A stretch of DNA of 64,000 bases from Penium margaritaceum. Its lineage: Eukaryota; Streptophyta; Zygnematophyceae; Desmidiales; Peniaceae. The DNA is taken from positions 35,651 to 99,650 of the forward strand of contig SZWC01000543.1 in assembly GCA_023375785.1 (NCBI GenBank), in the 5' to 3' direction. Position 1 is the first letter of the stretch, and the number at the start of each line of letters is the position of its first letter. Under the pieces are notes generated by a model. It did no database searches. It saw nothing but the letters and a program-made list of their open reading frames with translations, and had not been told where the DNA came from. A program made the translations under genes and the position numbers. Shown in pieces: positions 21,986 to 32,252 of this stretch.

Positions 21986-22429
21986 GTGAACTTCTTCGAC
22001 TTCCTCCGTCTCCATTTTGAGCTGGCACCGTGGCTCAAAGAAGAGTTCATAAGAGCCAATCATTGCCTCTAGACCATTGGCATCTCCCTCACGTGTACCA
22101 CTCCGTACCACGGCACCCAGAACACCCAACGGGTCGTGTCGGGGACTTCACTGGGACTAACCACAGAAGAAGTGGAATGAGGATGGGCGCCACAGCCTCT
22201 GGAACCACCCCGCCGCAATGACCGCCACTACAAGGTCGCCTGCTGTGTGATCTGGATTTGTGGTTGCATGTTCCTTGCCATAATCGACACCGGTGCAACC
22301 CACACCACCGTGGCCCTCCGCGTCCTATGTCTAGTCGGATGGGCAGACCGTGTCCTTCCAACACGCCGGCTGTTCAGCAATTCCGCGAGAGGGATGGATT
22401 ACGGGGATGGAGAAGTGTAGGGATTACCC
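21986..22429 (+). pseudogene. Ty3/gypsy protease 1 (gag-pol junction)
   Basis: In the same frame as the RT, codons from VNFFDFLRLHFELAPW lead to FLAIIDTGATHTTVALRV, the retropepsin active site IDTGA (about 22280-22300). The C-terminal part VLLGMDYLLPRQG (about 22493-22530) lies at the start of the next open stretch. TAG codons at about 22072 and at 22418, plus one near 22180, interrupt the frame. The protease would cut the polyprotein. A second, better preserved protease copy lies at 24998-25330. Confidence 0.75.
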
Positions 22430-24988
22430 TTGCGGGTGGGATCTCTTCATGAACCGATGGATGTCCAAGTCACACAGGCCCGGACCTACGACGTTCTCCT
22501 GGGTATGGACTATCTCCTTCCGCGGCAGGGCAACCTTTTGTTTTCCCTGGGCGTTATGCAGCTCACTTCCGCCACGGGTACAAAGGAGTACGCCCTCATC
22601 ATGGTGGACGACCAAATAACGGTGCCAGTGACCGGCGGTGCGCCCTTCTCACTCTCATATGTGGCGCAGGAAGATTCACACAAACGATCTCAGCGCAGCC
22701 AAGCCCTAGCAGAGCTCGACCTTGACGCGGAGCAGGGTCTTGTCAACGAGTGGCGTGAACTCTCCGCGGATCATGCGGACCCAGGCGTGCGTACAAGTCT
22801 TCTTGGGCTGTGGCAGCAGAATGAACAGGTGTTTGGTCAGGGCCTTCCCCTAGATGACGACGAGGAATTCTACCCCATTCGTGACCAACTCCCATCTCCG
22901 CCCCCGCGGTGGGACAACATTCTGCACCCTCGTCTCTCTCCAGCTCAAAAGCAGGACTTCTGGGACTTGTTGGACTCCTTCGCCGATATCTTCGCTGGCT
23001 CCGCGACAGACCTTGGTGCCATCAACGCCTTTCACGTCATCAACACCGGAACAGCTGCCGCGATCAAACAAAAATTCTACCGGATCCTCCCTAATCAGGA
23101 GCAGATCATCAGCGAGGGCCTCACGGAATTGAAAGCGCAAGGTGTCATAGTCCCCATCGTCAGCCCCTGGGAAGCCAACTTAGTCATTGTTGGCAAGCCG
23201 GACGGATCCAAGCACTTCTGTGTCGACTTCCGCGATCTCAACCGAGTCACAAAGGAAGATGCGTACCTCATGCCGCTGATTGTCGACATCCAGGAGCGCC
23301 AGCAGGGATGCAGATGGTTCGCAAAGCTTGACGTTAAGGCAGCCTTCCATGCCGTCCCCATGCACCCGGACTCTATCGCTAAGACAGCCTTCGTCACCCC
23401 AGAAGGACTCTACGCCTTTACCCGCATGCCCTTTGGTCTCCGCAACGCTAGTGCCACGTTCCAACGTGTCATGGACTCCACCCTTTGCGGCATCCCTAAC
23501 GTGAGCTGTTACATTGATGACATCATGGTTGCGGCCCACAGCTTCGCGGACCTCTTCTCCTCCCTCACCACCGTCTTCTCTGCCCTCCGTACTGCTAACC
23601 TCAAACTCAAAGCCGCCAAATGTTCCATCGGTGCCGCAAAGATGGAGTTCCTGGGGTTCGTCATGAGCGCCGATGGCATCAAGACGGATCCCGCAAAGAT
23701 CACGGCTGTCCAAGAATGGCACCAACCCACTACGGCGGGACATATCAAAATCTTCCTTGGCTTTGTCTCCTTCTACCGCAAATTCGTCCACGATCACGCC
23801 CGCATCATCCGCCCACTAGAGCAATTGACCCATCAGGATATCCCATTTGAATGGACACCGGAATGCGCCGCTGCTTGGGCGGAGATCAAACATCGACTGG
23901 TCACTGCTCCCATGCTTGAGTTCCCTGATTTCAACCTCCCCTTCTCCATCACTACCGACTGGTCACGGGACGGCCTGGGCGCCGTCCCATCGCACTCAGT
24001 CCAGAAACCGGTCCTGCGGGTAATCGCATACACCAGCCGCGCCCTCACTGACGGTGAGCGGAACTACCCACCGGTGAAGGGCGAGTGCCTGGCTGTGCTG
24101 TGGGCCCTCCAACACTTCCTCGATTACATCAAGAACGGCAAGCCTTTCACGGTCCTCACGGACCATCAAGCGCTACAATGGCTCCTCACGACCCAAAATC
24201 ACAAGGGAATCTTGGCCAAGTGGGCCCTTCTCCTGCAAGGCTATAACATGAAGATCAAGTACCAGCCCGCGCTTGCTAATCGCAATGCCGATGCTCTCAG
24301 CCGCCTTCCCCGCGCGGACTGGCCACACCCCGCGGATCCACATGACAAGCCCACGGATTCACCTCCTGCAGCTGTTCCTCCCTCAGCGGACGCCAAACCC
24401 CAGTGGGAAGGCGTCGCCCGTGAATTCACAGATGAGGAATCCACGGTCGCCCTCCAACTCCTGTCGGAACTGGATCCTGCTGAATGCTTGGGACCCGCGG
24501 AGACCCTTCCGGCCCTCCCTGCCACCGGCCTCCAGCTTGCCCGTCGCTTCAACCCTACAATCCGCGGCTGGACACTGGAAGAGATCGCGGCACATCTCCA
24601 CCCTAGCTCTTACCTGCCGTGCTCGCACCGGAATACCCCTGCTGTGCCAGTCGCCATCTCCCTTCCGACGCTGCCTCCCACTCCCTCTACCTCCCCTCTC
24701 CTCGACATGCGTCACCCTCTTTCCCTCCTCGACTTCCTCCTTCATTCTCCTGCGTCTACGGAACGTCTCCAGACTCTATTCTCCTCCTCCAACCCCTCCC
24801 TCTCTCCCGTTGGCATCCGCCTCTCTGGCACCCTCAACCGCGACACGGGTGTCCGCATGGTGGCCCAGACCATCCTCATGGCACACTCCCGCGTCCGGGA
24901 GGATGCTGGCCGCGCGTCATGGGCATGGGTCCCTACTCCGCTGGTCCCGGGTCCACCGACACCCGCCGAAGTCCATGTGGCATGGTGA
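22430..24988 (+). CDS. Ty3/gypsy reverse transcriptase - RNase H (open pol segment)
   Basis: This 852-codon open stretch is the best preserved part of the element. The end of protease 1 occupies residues about 1-45. The RT domain shows KHFCVDFRDLNRVT, the catalytic Asp in KLDVKAAF (residue 301), MPFGLRNASATFQRVM and CYIDDIMV with the catalytic YIDD at 361-364. RNase H follows with candidate catalytic residues D510 (TTDWS), E552 (KGECLAV), D578 (LTDHQAL) and D621 (NADALSRL). Residues from about 640 are Pro-rich, then repeat the helical gag-end module (RGWTLEEIAAHL, about residue 705). The stretch begins at a TTG and is part of a longer polyprotein. The stop TGA at 24986 separates it from protease 2 in the same frame. 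Confidence 0.9.
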   Translation: MRVGSLHEPMDVQVTQARTYDVLLGMDYLLPRQGNLLFSLGVMQLTSATGTKEYALIMVDDQITVPVTGGAPFSLSYVAQEDSHKRSQRSQALAELDLDAEQGLVNEWRELSADHADPGVRTSLLGLWQQNEQVFGQGLPLDDDEEFYPIRDQLPSPPPRWDNILHPRLSPAQKQDFWDLLDSFADIFAGSATDLGAINAFHVINTGTAAAIKQKFYRILPNQEQIISEGLTELKAQGVIVPIVSPWEANLVIVGKPDGSKHFCVDFRDLNRVTKEDAYLMPLIVDIQERQQGCRWFAKLDVKAAFHAVPMHPDSIAKTAFVTPEGLYAFTRMPFGLRNASATFQRVMDSTLCGIPNVSCYIDDIMVAAHSFADLFSSLTTVFSALRTANLKLKAAKCSIGAAKMEFLGFVMSADGIKTDPAKITAVQEWHQPTTAGHIKIFLGFVSFYRKFVHDHARIIRPLEQLTHQDIPFEWTPECAAAWAEIKHRLVTAPMLEFPDFNLPFSITTDWSRDGLGAVPSHSVQKPVLRVIAYTSRALTDGERNYPPVKGECLAVLWALQHFLDYIKNGKPFTVLTDHQALQWLLTTQNHKGILAKWALLLQGYNMKIKYQPALANRNADALSRLPRADWPHPADPHDKPTDSPPAAVPPSADAKPQWEGVAREFTDEESTVALQLLSELDPAECLGPAETLPALPATGLQLARRFNPTIRGWTLEEIAAHLHPSSYLPCSHRNTPAVPVAISLPTLPPTPSTSPLLDMRHPLSLLDFLLHSPASTERLQTLFSSSNPSLSPVGIRLSGTLNRDTGVRMVAQTILMAHSRVREDAGRASWAWVPTPLVPGPPTPAEVHVAW

Positions 24989-24997
24989 TACGTCTGG

Positions 24998-25486
24998 GTG
25001 TGCGGCCGCAAGTTCGTGGCCATCGTGGACACCGGAGCCACACACACCACCATCACGCTACGGATGGTCCACACCTTGCACATCGACCATCTCATCGAAC
25101 CCAGCCGGCTCCGCTTCTCCATCTCCACCGGAGCCATCGATGCCCCCATTGGCCAGATCGCGACCCTCCCCATACAAGTCGCCAATGTGCATGCACCGCA
25201 TACCGTGCAGGTGTGCGATGTACACACATACCACATGCTCCTGGCAGCGGACTGGCTCGCGCCGCGCCAAGCAGATATATTGCTCGGCTTCGGCATTCTC
25301 AGCCTCATTTCAGTTTCCGGCGTTCGGTCGTTCACTCCACTTTTTACTTCACCTCGACCGCTTTCCGTTCCTTCCCCCATGGTTCTCTCGTCGCATCACA
25401 AGGAGCTTGGGGGCAAACCACGGCACAGCCTCTGCAATCGCTCGTACTTCCAGGGCGGGGTCCGCGCCTTCGAACAGGGGGGGTAA
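24998..25486 (+). pseudogene. Second retropepsin-like protease domain, downstream of RNase H
   Basis: In frame with the RT and separated from it only by one TGA, this reads VWVCGRKFVAIVDTGATHTT, then IGQIATLPIQVANVHAPH and HMLLAADWLAPRQADILLG. VDTGA is the retropepsin active site, and the ML(L)-x-x-DW-L segment matches the C-terminal flap-hairpin part of protease 1 (VLLGMDYLLPRQG). Similarity to the gag-pol junction extends upstream through a DFL segment and the RGW segment, so a module of about 200 residues is duplicated. It is better preserved than protease 1 and might have been the working enzyme, or a second processing or binding domain. Confidence 0.8.
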
Positions 25487-25489
25487 TGG

Positions 25490-28190
25490 CACCAAGAGAC
25501 GACACATCTGGCGACAGACCACGGACCGAGCCACAGCCGGAACAAGACATTCCGCACCACCTACGACAGCAGCATCACCTGGGGCATCTCCGGCTCCCCG
25601 CGCCCCTTCCGCACCCCCAGCAGTAGCAGCAGTAGCAACTTCACCTTGAGCACCTCCGGCTTTGGGTCTTTTTGCACCACCAGCAGCGGAGGCACCGGCA
25701 GCACCATCAGGAGCACCTCCGACACCGGGCCCCTCCGCATCCCTAGCACTGACGGCATCCGCGGTTGCACCACCACCGCATGGTCCCTCTGCGCCGACCG
25801 CGCACTCCTCCTCCCCACCAGCCTCACGAGAAAACCCGGCGCATGGAACAACACAACGCACATTCAGCGCGGGAACAGTTATGGAGGGCGCGCGGACCTA
25901 CCTGGAAGAGAGCTCCGGTGATAGTGGAGACCAACCCAAAGCAAGCCGGCTGCTGGATGTGGTCAGCAGTGTTATTACACACCTGTAGGACGATCTCCCT
26001 GAGGCAGTCCGCACAGCAATGAGGGACTCACTCTACAACAAAGCATGGCAAGTGACCCTGAAAGGTGCGGCCAAAACTGCACTGGCTCTAAACCAGCGCG
26101 GACGACAAGATCAGCTGCTGGAAACAATAGGTGCGGAACGTCTCATCTCGGCGCTGCGCAATGTTCTCTACCTCCAGCCGGACCATGGAATGACGGGCGT
26201 GGCGACATTCCTCGACACGGAGCAACCAGACAGCACGGTGAACGCTGCCCGCGAGTGGTGGCTCCTAGTCCGCCATGACCAGGGCGCGGACCCCACCCGA
26301 CGCTATGTACACCTGCTTCAAGAACGTGCTCGGGCACTCACCCTCTATCATGCCCATCAAATGCCGGTGGGAACAATGGAGGCACAGGAAAGGAAGACTA
26401 CGGTGAAAATATGGAGGTGGGGATACCTGATCCAGCTGGTCACCTCCAGATGGGGAGTCCAGTACACACCTGCGAAGCTTGCAAGCATCACCGCGACGGA
26501 GCAGCAGTACGAGAGCTGGTACGCCGCCATCAACGAGTGCTGGCAGCTGACCTTGGATGGAACCTCACGTCAGAGGATTGTGGCTGCGGTGGCACAAGGA
26601 CTATGGAAAACACTTAAAGAAGTGGGCACGAAACTAATGGAGGAGGTGGCACAACACTGGGCCCGGGAAGCCGTGGACGTGTGTCGGGAAGAGAAGAACT
26701 GCGTACTCATGGAAATAGAAGAGGCCCAGGAATACCTCCGCGACTCCCCCAAACTCACACAAACACGGGACAAACTACAGGCCCTCTGGCGGCAAAGGGC
26801 GGAAGAACAAAAACAGGAGGCAAAGGCGGCTGCAACATAGGTGGTCGCGGAGCTCGAAGCAGAATTGGCGGAGGCAAGAGCAGTAGTGAAGGCCGCAGTG
26901 GTAGATGAGGATGGGATGGGAAGAACTACGGCGGAGACGGCAAGGAAGGCAGAAGAGGAGGTGGAGGCTGAAGGTAATGGTAGCAGCTGGGCAAGCGGCA
27001 GGGAGGCAGGCAGCAGAGCAACAAGGAGCGGCACAGGAGGGAAGTGGAAGGCGGGCACAGGATGTACGTGCGCAGGCAAAAGCAGCGGCAGCCAGGAAAG
27101 AAGCATGGAAGAACACCCCACGGCCCACCTTATCGACAGCCTTCATGGACAAACGGGCCAAGCTTCAGGACGCGGCCAAGACGGCCGCGGCATCAGCGGC
27201 TGCCAGCACACAGGCTGTCTCACACCACGCAGCCTTAGTTAGCCGGGAGGCTACCCCACGAAAGGAATCAGCCGCAGAAAAACAAGCCCCATCCGTGGAG
27301 ACCACGCCGACATCCCGCCGCTGGGGATAGGAGATGCAGACTATCGAGGACAACACCACTGGCGCGCCCTCCGCCAAGCATAGCAAGCAGCACCGCCCCT
27401 CCCACGACACCCCTCAGAGCATTGACCCGGCACAACTCGTGCAAGCCCAGCGGGATGCTGCCCAAGCCATGGAGCTGCTCATGGCAGTATTCCGCAATGT
27501 TCCAATGCCCGTCGGCTCGGTCCCAACTCAGCTGCAACCCCTCTTCGGGGATGCTGGCGCCACAGCTCACCAGGAAAACGGGGTTGGGGAAAGCGCCGCG
27601 GTTGCCGCGGCAAGGAAAAGGACTGGGGGGTGGTGATCTCCGAGCTCAGTGCATCACCAGAACCTGACAAAGAGAAGCCCATCGCAAAGGGTCAGGGCGT
27701 GCTGCGGCTCCTCGAGGCGGTGGCAGGGCAGAAACGAGAGGGAGAGATAATTGATGCCCGCGGTGCACGGGGTTGACGGAACGCTACACCACCAGAGGTG
27801 GGGCTACAGAACCAATAGGAAGAAGGGGAGCTATGCGCGGTAGGGATCCTGCATCTCTTCCCAGCCCCGGACAGCTGGGCTAGGGAACCCCTCGCCTACA
27901 ATGAGGAGAACCAGCGGCGCATGCAAGCAATGAAGGCAAAGCAGGATGCAAGGCGGGCCCAGGGAATGTCGGCGTTGAAGAAGGAGAAGAAGAAGAGGCC
28001 GGGAGAAGCTACCGCGGAAAAGGCGGGAAAGAAAGGACCTGTCGAAACGCAGGACTGGCGGATCAGGCAAACGGCACACATCTTGCTCCGTGCCACAACC
28101 AAGGAGCAGCAGAAAGAGGAGGCACAGAAGGTGTATGCAACCCTGGGGACTCAGATGGGGGTGGAATAAGACAGGCGAAAGAAGGACGAC
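25490..28190 (+). pseudogene. Extra coding region between protease 2 and integrase (function unknown)
   Basis: One frame runs 25662-25988 (Pro/Ala/Ser-rich), TAG, then 26019-26840 (273 codons, open) and on past TAG into an Ala/Glu-rich helical part. After a frame shift it continues to about 27636 and resumes at 27921-28167. The 273-codon part has evenly spaced Trp residues (REWWLLV, KIWRWGYLIQ, RWGVQY) and a C-terminal coiled-coil-like stretch (REEKNCVLMEIEEAQEYL). No known retrotransposon domain is visible. It may be a structural or spacer part of the polyprotein. Its ordered composition and length argue against random sequence. Confidence 0.5.
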
Positions 28191-29450
28191 CTCGCCCGCC
28201 TCTGTGAGCAATATGCGTGGGAGGGCGGTCGCCTCTGGCGGACCACGCCGCATATCTTGTGGGTACCTCCGCCCACCATGCAGAGAGCGGTAATTGAGGC
28301 CTACCACCGCCACCACCACTCCGGCGTGCAGGCACTGAAGGAGCGGCTGTCTCCCATCCTGCACGTACCAAACCTCTTGGCCATCGTCATAGAGGTGGTA
28401 CAACATTGCACCCCATGCGAACAAAACCGAAAGATCACTCCGCGGGACATGCCCCTCTTCTTACCCTCTCCCATCGGCCAGCCCCTGGACCGCATCATCA
28501 TCGACTTCCATGGATCCCGTCCCCGCCGCGCCCAAGGGGAGCGATACTGGATCGCGGCAATCGACCACTTTACCAAGTACATATTGGTCCTGGCCTTCCC
28601 TAAAAAATCCTCCGCGCAAGTAGCCCGCTTCATTTGGAAGGAAATCTTCTACCGCTTCAGAGGCTGCCGCGTAGTGCACAGCGACAACGGCACTGAGTTT
28701 GCAGGAGCGTTCCGTGAGGAGCTCGCAGAGTGGGGCGTGCAGCACGTACACTCCGGGCAATACCGGCCACAATCCCAGGGCCAAGTCGAGAGGCTGTACA
28801 ATATCCTGGAGCAAGCAGTGGCCACCGCGGAGAGCAACGACTGGGGGGAAAACCTGAAGAAGACCGCACACTTCATCAACATCACCCTCAGCCACGCCAC
28901 GTAATTCTCCCCACACGCCCTCCTCTTCGAACAGCCTTCGCACGCGGCATTAGGCATGCCGCAGGCACCGCTGCGACTGCCCCTGGATCTGGAACAGCAG
29001 CAGAACGGCCGCTTGGAGAAGGAGGAGGAGGCGGCAAGAGACAAGGAAGTACAAGAGTGGTACCGGGAGTGGTGCCGGAAGACGTCCGGAGTGAGGGCCG
29101 AAGCACGACTCCGGGCCTCTGTCTCGGCTTGGCGCGGATGCGACGCCGCAAATCAACGCCTCAACCACGGACAAATGAGGGAAGGGAATCTGGTCTACCT
29201 CCGCCCATTTCCAAGCGCAGGACGTGAAGCGGAGGAGGCCCAAGAGGTGTACCGCGTGGCCACCGTGGACGCGGGACACATTTGGCTGGAAGGACCGAAT
29301 GGGTTCAGCGAGCGGAGCTACCCGGCCACCGAGTTTGTCCTGCTACCCCTAGCCTGGCAGACACACATACCAGGAACGGACGAGGAGCTTCCTCCGCTCG
29401 AAGAACGCAAAGGCTCGAGAGGTTGGCGGGCGGAGGAGGTATTGAAGTAG
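28191..29450 (+). pseudogene. Ty3/gypsy integrase
   Basis: The zinc-binding domain shows H-x3-H (YHRHHHSG) and C-x2-C (HCTPCEQN). The catalytic triad is present in the open stretch 28257-28904: D83 (IIIDFHG), D143 (VVHSDNGTEF) and E178 (SQGQVERLYNIL), a spacing close to the usual D,D35E. A TAA at 28902 replaces a sense codon in the motif following LSHAT, and the frame shifts to 28956-29450, which encodes the C-terminal region (GNLVYLRPFPSAG, VYRVATVDAGHIWLEGPN). No chromodomain is seen. Integrase would insert the cDNA. The core residues are intact but the frame is broken, so this copy is dead. Confidence 0.85.
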
Positions 29451-30320
29451 TGCGAGGCTCAAGTGTCGGGACAGGAGGAGGCGTGGAGCCAAGAGCCTCA
29501 AGGGGAGGAGCCGACGGACGGCTCTGATGTGCAGGAGGTCTTTGCAGGGGAAATACAAGCGGGGCAGCGGCGGCGCGTGGAGGGGCAGAGGGGCCACCAG
29601 CAGGAGCAGCAAGAACAGCCGGAACAGCCCAGGCCACAGCAAGCAGGCAGTGAAGGAACGACCACAAAGGTGCCCGCCGCCACTCCGCGGAAGAGTGCAC
29701 CCACGAGCCCCTGTGAACTGGCCACCTACACGGGTCCCTGTGTGTAGTGCCGGGAAAGCTTGCCAGAGGCATCCCCTGTGAAGGTTGTCTGCCGCGTCTG
29801 TGGCCAGCCAGCACACCAAGGGCTGGCAAGGAGCTGCATTGGGCAAAACCGCACTTGTCTGGAATGCATCAGTGAGGGCCGGGAGGAGGACGCGGAGCAG
29901 AAGAAGGGGGGAGATGACGGAGCCGGACCGGATTCAAGAGGATGAGAGGCGCGTGGACGCTGGGACCTGGAAGAAGAGGAGGAAGAAGAATAAGAGGAGC
30001 AGGTGGGAGCATAGCAAGGACCCCGCACGGCCTCGGGGGCCACCATGCGGAAGTGGCAGAAGGAAGGACGGATGGCAGCCGCGGAGCAGGCTCGGAAGGA
30101 GAGGGAGAATAGGACGTGTGCTTAGTGTGGGCATAGCTGGGGCAGGACGGTGCAGAACTGCAAGGGCTGTTACCAAAAAACATGCGAGAGGTGCCTGGAG
30201 CAGCCGCGGGATGACAAGGGAGGACGCAACGGACCAAGGAGATGCGGGCGATGTTGCCGAGAAATCAAACAATAGCGCGGAGTCCAGAAGCCACCGCGGG
30301 TAACCACGGAAGGGGAAGAG
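29451..30320 (+). pseudogene. Cys/His-rich module of gypsy element, first half (broken frame)
   Basis: After a TAG at 29448 the frame continues through a Gln/Glu-rich linker (GHQQEQQEQPEQPRPQQ) to GPCV, a TAG and CRESL. The truncated copy at 1089 has Trp (TGG) at that position, so this stop is a point mutation. Next come VCRVCGQPAHQG and RTCLECISEG, an acidic/basic stretch, and CGHSWGRTVQNCKGCYQKTC. CxxC pairs with a following His recur as in the second half. The region lies just before the open stretch at 30321 and probably formed one protein with it. Confidence 0.6.
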
Positions 30321-31085
30321 GTGGACTCGGAAGGCGAGGAGGAGCAGGATTCACCCGCAGCATCCGCGGAAAAGTGCCCCACCTGTGTCAAGGCTGTGAG
30401 CAAGGGTGAACACTGCACCCAGTGCAAAAGGCTGGCCCACCAGGCTTGTCTTGTGACTAGCGGCTCAGTTTGGGCAGGACAGTGCCACAAGTGGTTGGGA
30501 ACGGCAACCACGGAGGAAGGTGCCTCGCTGGCCTACGACAATAAGACCTTGGCTCCAGCCTGCGGAGCATGCGAAGAGGACCTGAACAAGTTCGGCAAGC
30601 CCTGCGGAATGTGTAAGACCATGTGCCATCTGCGGTGTGGGGTGTGCGGAAAAGAGGGTACATGGACCTGTAACAGTTGCCGCAACAAGACGCGGAAGAT
30701 CAAGTGGAAGTTCTCCAACAAGCGTTCCTGCACAGGTGCCGACTGCATGGGCCGGCTCCAAGGGACAGTCTTTCGCTGCAAGCACTGCGGAGGTCTCCCG
30801 CATGAGTCCTGCTCTGAGGAAGTGGGGCGGAGTAACGAGGGCAAGAAAACCTACCGATGTTCGAGCTGCAGAAAGTTCGAACATGCGCCGCACTGCTCTT
30901 CATGCAAGAAGCTGATCAACACGCCCACGTTAGGGGCGCGGTGTGAAGGTTTCCGACTCTTTGTCCACGATGAGTGCACAGAGAAGCTCCAGCGGAAAGG
31001 AGGAACTGTGGAAAACTACTACAGGCCGTGCCAGGAGAAGAACCGTCCAAGGCCTCGCAGACAGTTCAAGCGGGTGACTCACTAA
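30321..31085 (+). CDS. Cys/His-rich zinc-module protein, second half (open stretch)
   Basis: A 254-codon stretch with about 36 Cys. The ligand groups are CPTC...CTQCKRLAHQAC (residues about 19-43), CGAC...CGMCKTMCHLRCGVC...CNSC (about 81-119), CTGADC...CKHCGGLPHESC (about 136-164), RCSSC...CSSCKK (about 178-196) and a final CEGFRLFVHDEC...YRPC. The repeated pattern C-x2-C then C-x2-C-x4-H-x2-C suggests several tandem treble-clef or PHD-like zinc domains ending in a basic tail (RPRPRRQFKR). It occupies the position where some gypsy elements carry env or a chromodomain. The ATG at 30321 may be internal to a larger polyprotein. Role unknown; nucleic-acid or chromatin targeting is a guess. Confidence 0.65.
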   Translation: MDSEGEEEQDSPAASAEKCPTCVKAVSKGEHCTQCKRLAHQACLVTSGSVWAGQCHKWLGTATTEEGASLAYDNKTLAPACGACEEDLNKFGKPCGMCKTMCHLRCGVCGKEGTWTCNSCRNKTRKIKWKFSNKRSCTGADCMGRLQGTVFRCKHCGGLPHESCSEEVGRSNEGKKTYRCSSCRKFEHAPHCSSCKKLINTPTLGARCEGFRLFVHDECTEKLQRKGGTVENYYRPCQEKNRPRPRRQFKRVTH

Positions 31086-31108
31086 GAGACTCTGGGACAG
31101 AGTCTTGC

Positions 31109-31127
31109 AAAAAGGGGGGGTTGGGGG
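31109..31127 (+). promoter_or_regulatory. Polypurine tract of gypsy element
   Basis: AAAAAGGGGGGG followed by TTGGGGG lies just before the 3' LTR (31134), where the plus-strand primer is expected. The truncated copy has a similar tract before its LTR at 2557. Confidence 0.75.
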
Positions 31128-31133
31128 CATACG

Positions 31134-32252
31134 TTTCAGGCATACTTTGGCCGCGGCTCCGCAAGGAAGGCCAATCCGCGGAGGGAAGGTCTGGGTGACC
31201 TGAAGTTCGTGCAAGGAATGCTCGCTCCCACGGGTGCGGTTGAGTGTCGGATGGCGCGGAATCTAGGGACGGGGAAAAGTGGCGGTCTCTCTATGGATAT
31301 CTCAAGCGCTTGTGGCGGAAGCCAAAGGGGCGGGAAGTGATGGCGGGGAAATCCGCGGCACGAAGGGAACAAGGACTGAATTGCAGTAAGAGATGCGGAG
31401 ACACCGACAATGCGCAGGAAGAACAGCGGAAGGATGGAGCAATTTGGGGAGTAACAACCAATCAACATGACAAGCGGGAGCAGTAATCATGGAGGAATCC
31501 CTGGAGACGCACCGCGAAAGACGAAGATGCAAGGAAGAATACGAAGACCGCACGAACGAGCCGCGGATGTAGAAGACAACTAGTTGGAGATGATGTGCTG
31601 GGTGTGGGTCGACGAGACCCGAGGTGCGTAGCCGCACCGCGAGGAAGTCCAAGTAGGAGGAAGAAGGATGCCAAGAGAGGGATGAGACCGCTGGCGTGTA
31701 GGCATGTCACGTGGAGTCCCAAGTAGATAAGGCCAAGGTGGCGGTAGGACAGGCAGAGCTCAGTCTTGATTGCTGATGCATCAGTACTCCGGTGTCATGT
31801 ACTCTGCCTTGGATTATCAAAGACATTTACCCACTCCTATTCCTGCACTCCACGCTCTGATCCTTTGCCTTCTATTGCCTCCGCTGTCTCATCCGCAGTC
31901 TCGGGGACGAAGTGCGTGAAGAACCAAGGCCAGGGTGAGGTGAGCTGCTGGCGGTGCCCTTGCTTGGACACATCCTCGGAACGGGATTCCGCGGAAAGGA
32001 GCCGGAGGCCACGAGGTGGCGGGCTCGCGTGTGGCGAGAAAGCGGACCGCGGAGTGTCACTCATCAGTAAGGCTCTTACGCAGGCGTCCAGATCAGTAAT
32101 CCGCGGAATTGTGTTTTGATCAGGATTAGTGTCTGGAATCCGCAGCACATCAGGCCCTAGTAATAACTACATAAAGGATACTCAATCCGCGGACAGCGAG
32201 GAGTGAGAGCAGCGCGGAGAAAATTGAGGCTGTGGCAAAATTGGGGGCATCA
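31134..32252 (+). repeat. 3' LTR of Ty3/gypsy element
   Basis: 1,119 bp, the same length as the 5' LTR. The first TG has mutated to TT (TTTCAGGC), while the end GGGGCATCA is intact. The target duplication CCCT follows at 32253-32256. Confidence 0.9.

Larger units (their letters stand above)
17278..32252 (+). mobile_element. Full-length Ty3/gypsy LTR retrotransposon, 14,975 bp
   Basis: Two equal LTRs (1,119 bp each) bound the element. The flanking CCCT at 17274-17277 and 32253-32256 is a target duplication, and joining the flanks restores the satellite sequence GGACCCTTT. RT precedes integrase in the order typical of Ty3/gypsy. Unusual for the group are its length, a second retropepsin module after RNase H, about 2.7 kb of extra coding sequence before integrase, and a Cys/His-rich module between integrase and the 3' LTR. 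The LTRs differ at about 31 of the first 520 positions (roughly 6 percent), so the insertion is old, and stops and frameshifts are frequent. A 327-bp hAT-like element has inserted into gag. A truncated relative lies at 440-3804. Confidence 0.92.

Noticed and set aside
28950-31085. Envelope gene in the 3' position of the gypsy element
   Set aside because: No signal peptide, transmembrane helix or glycosylation pattern. The region is a cytosolic-type Cys/His-rich module.
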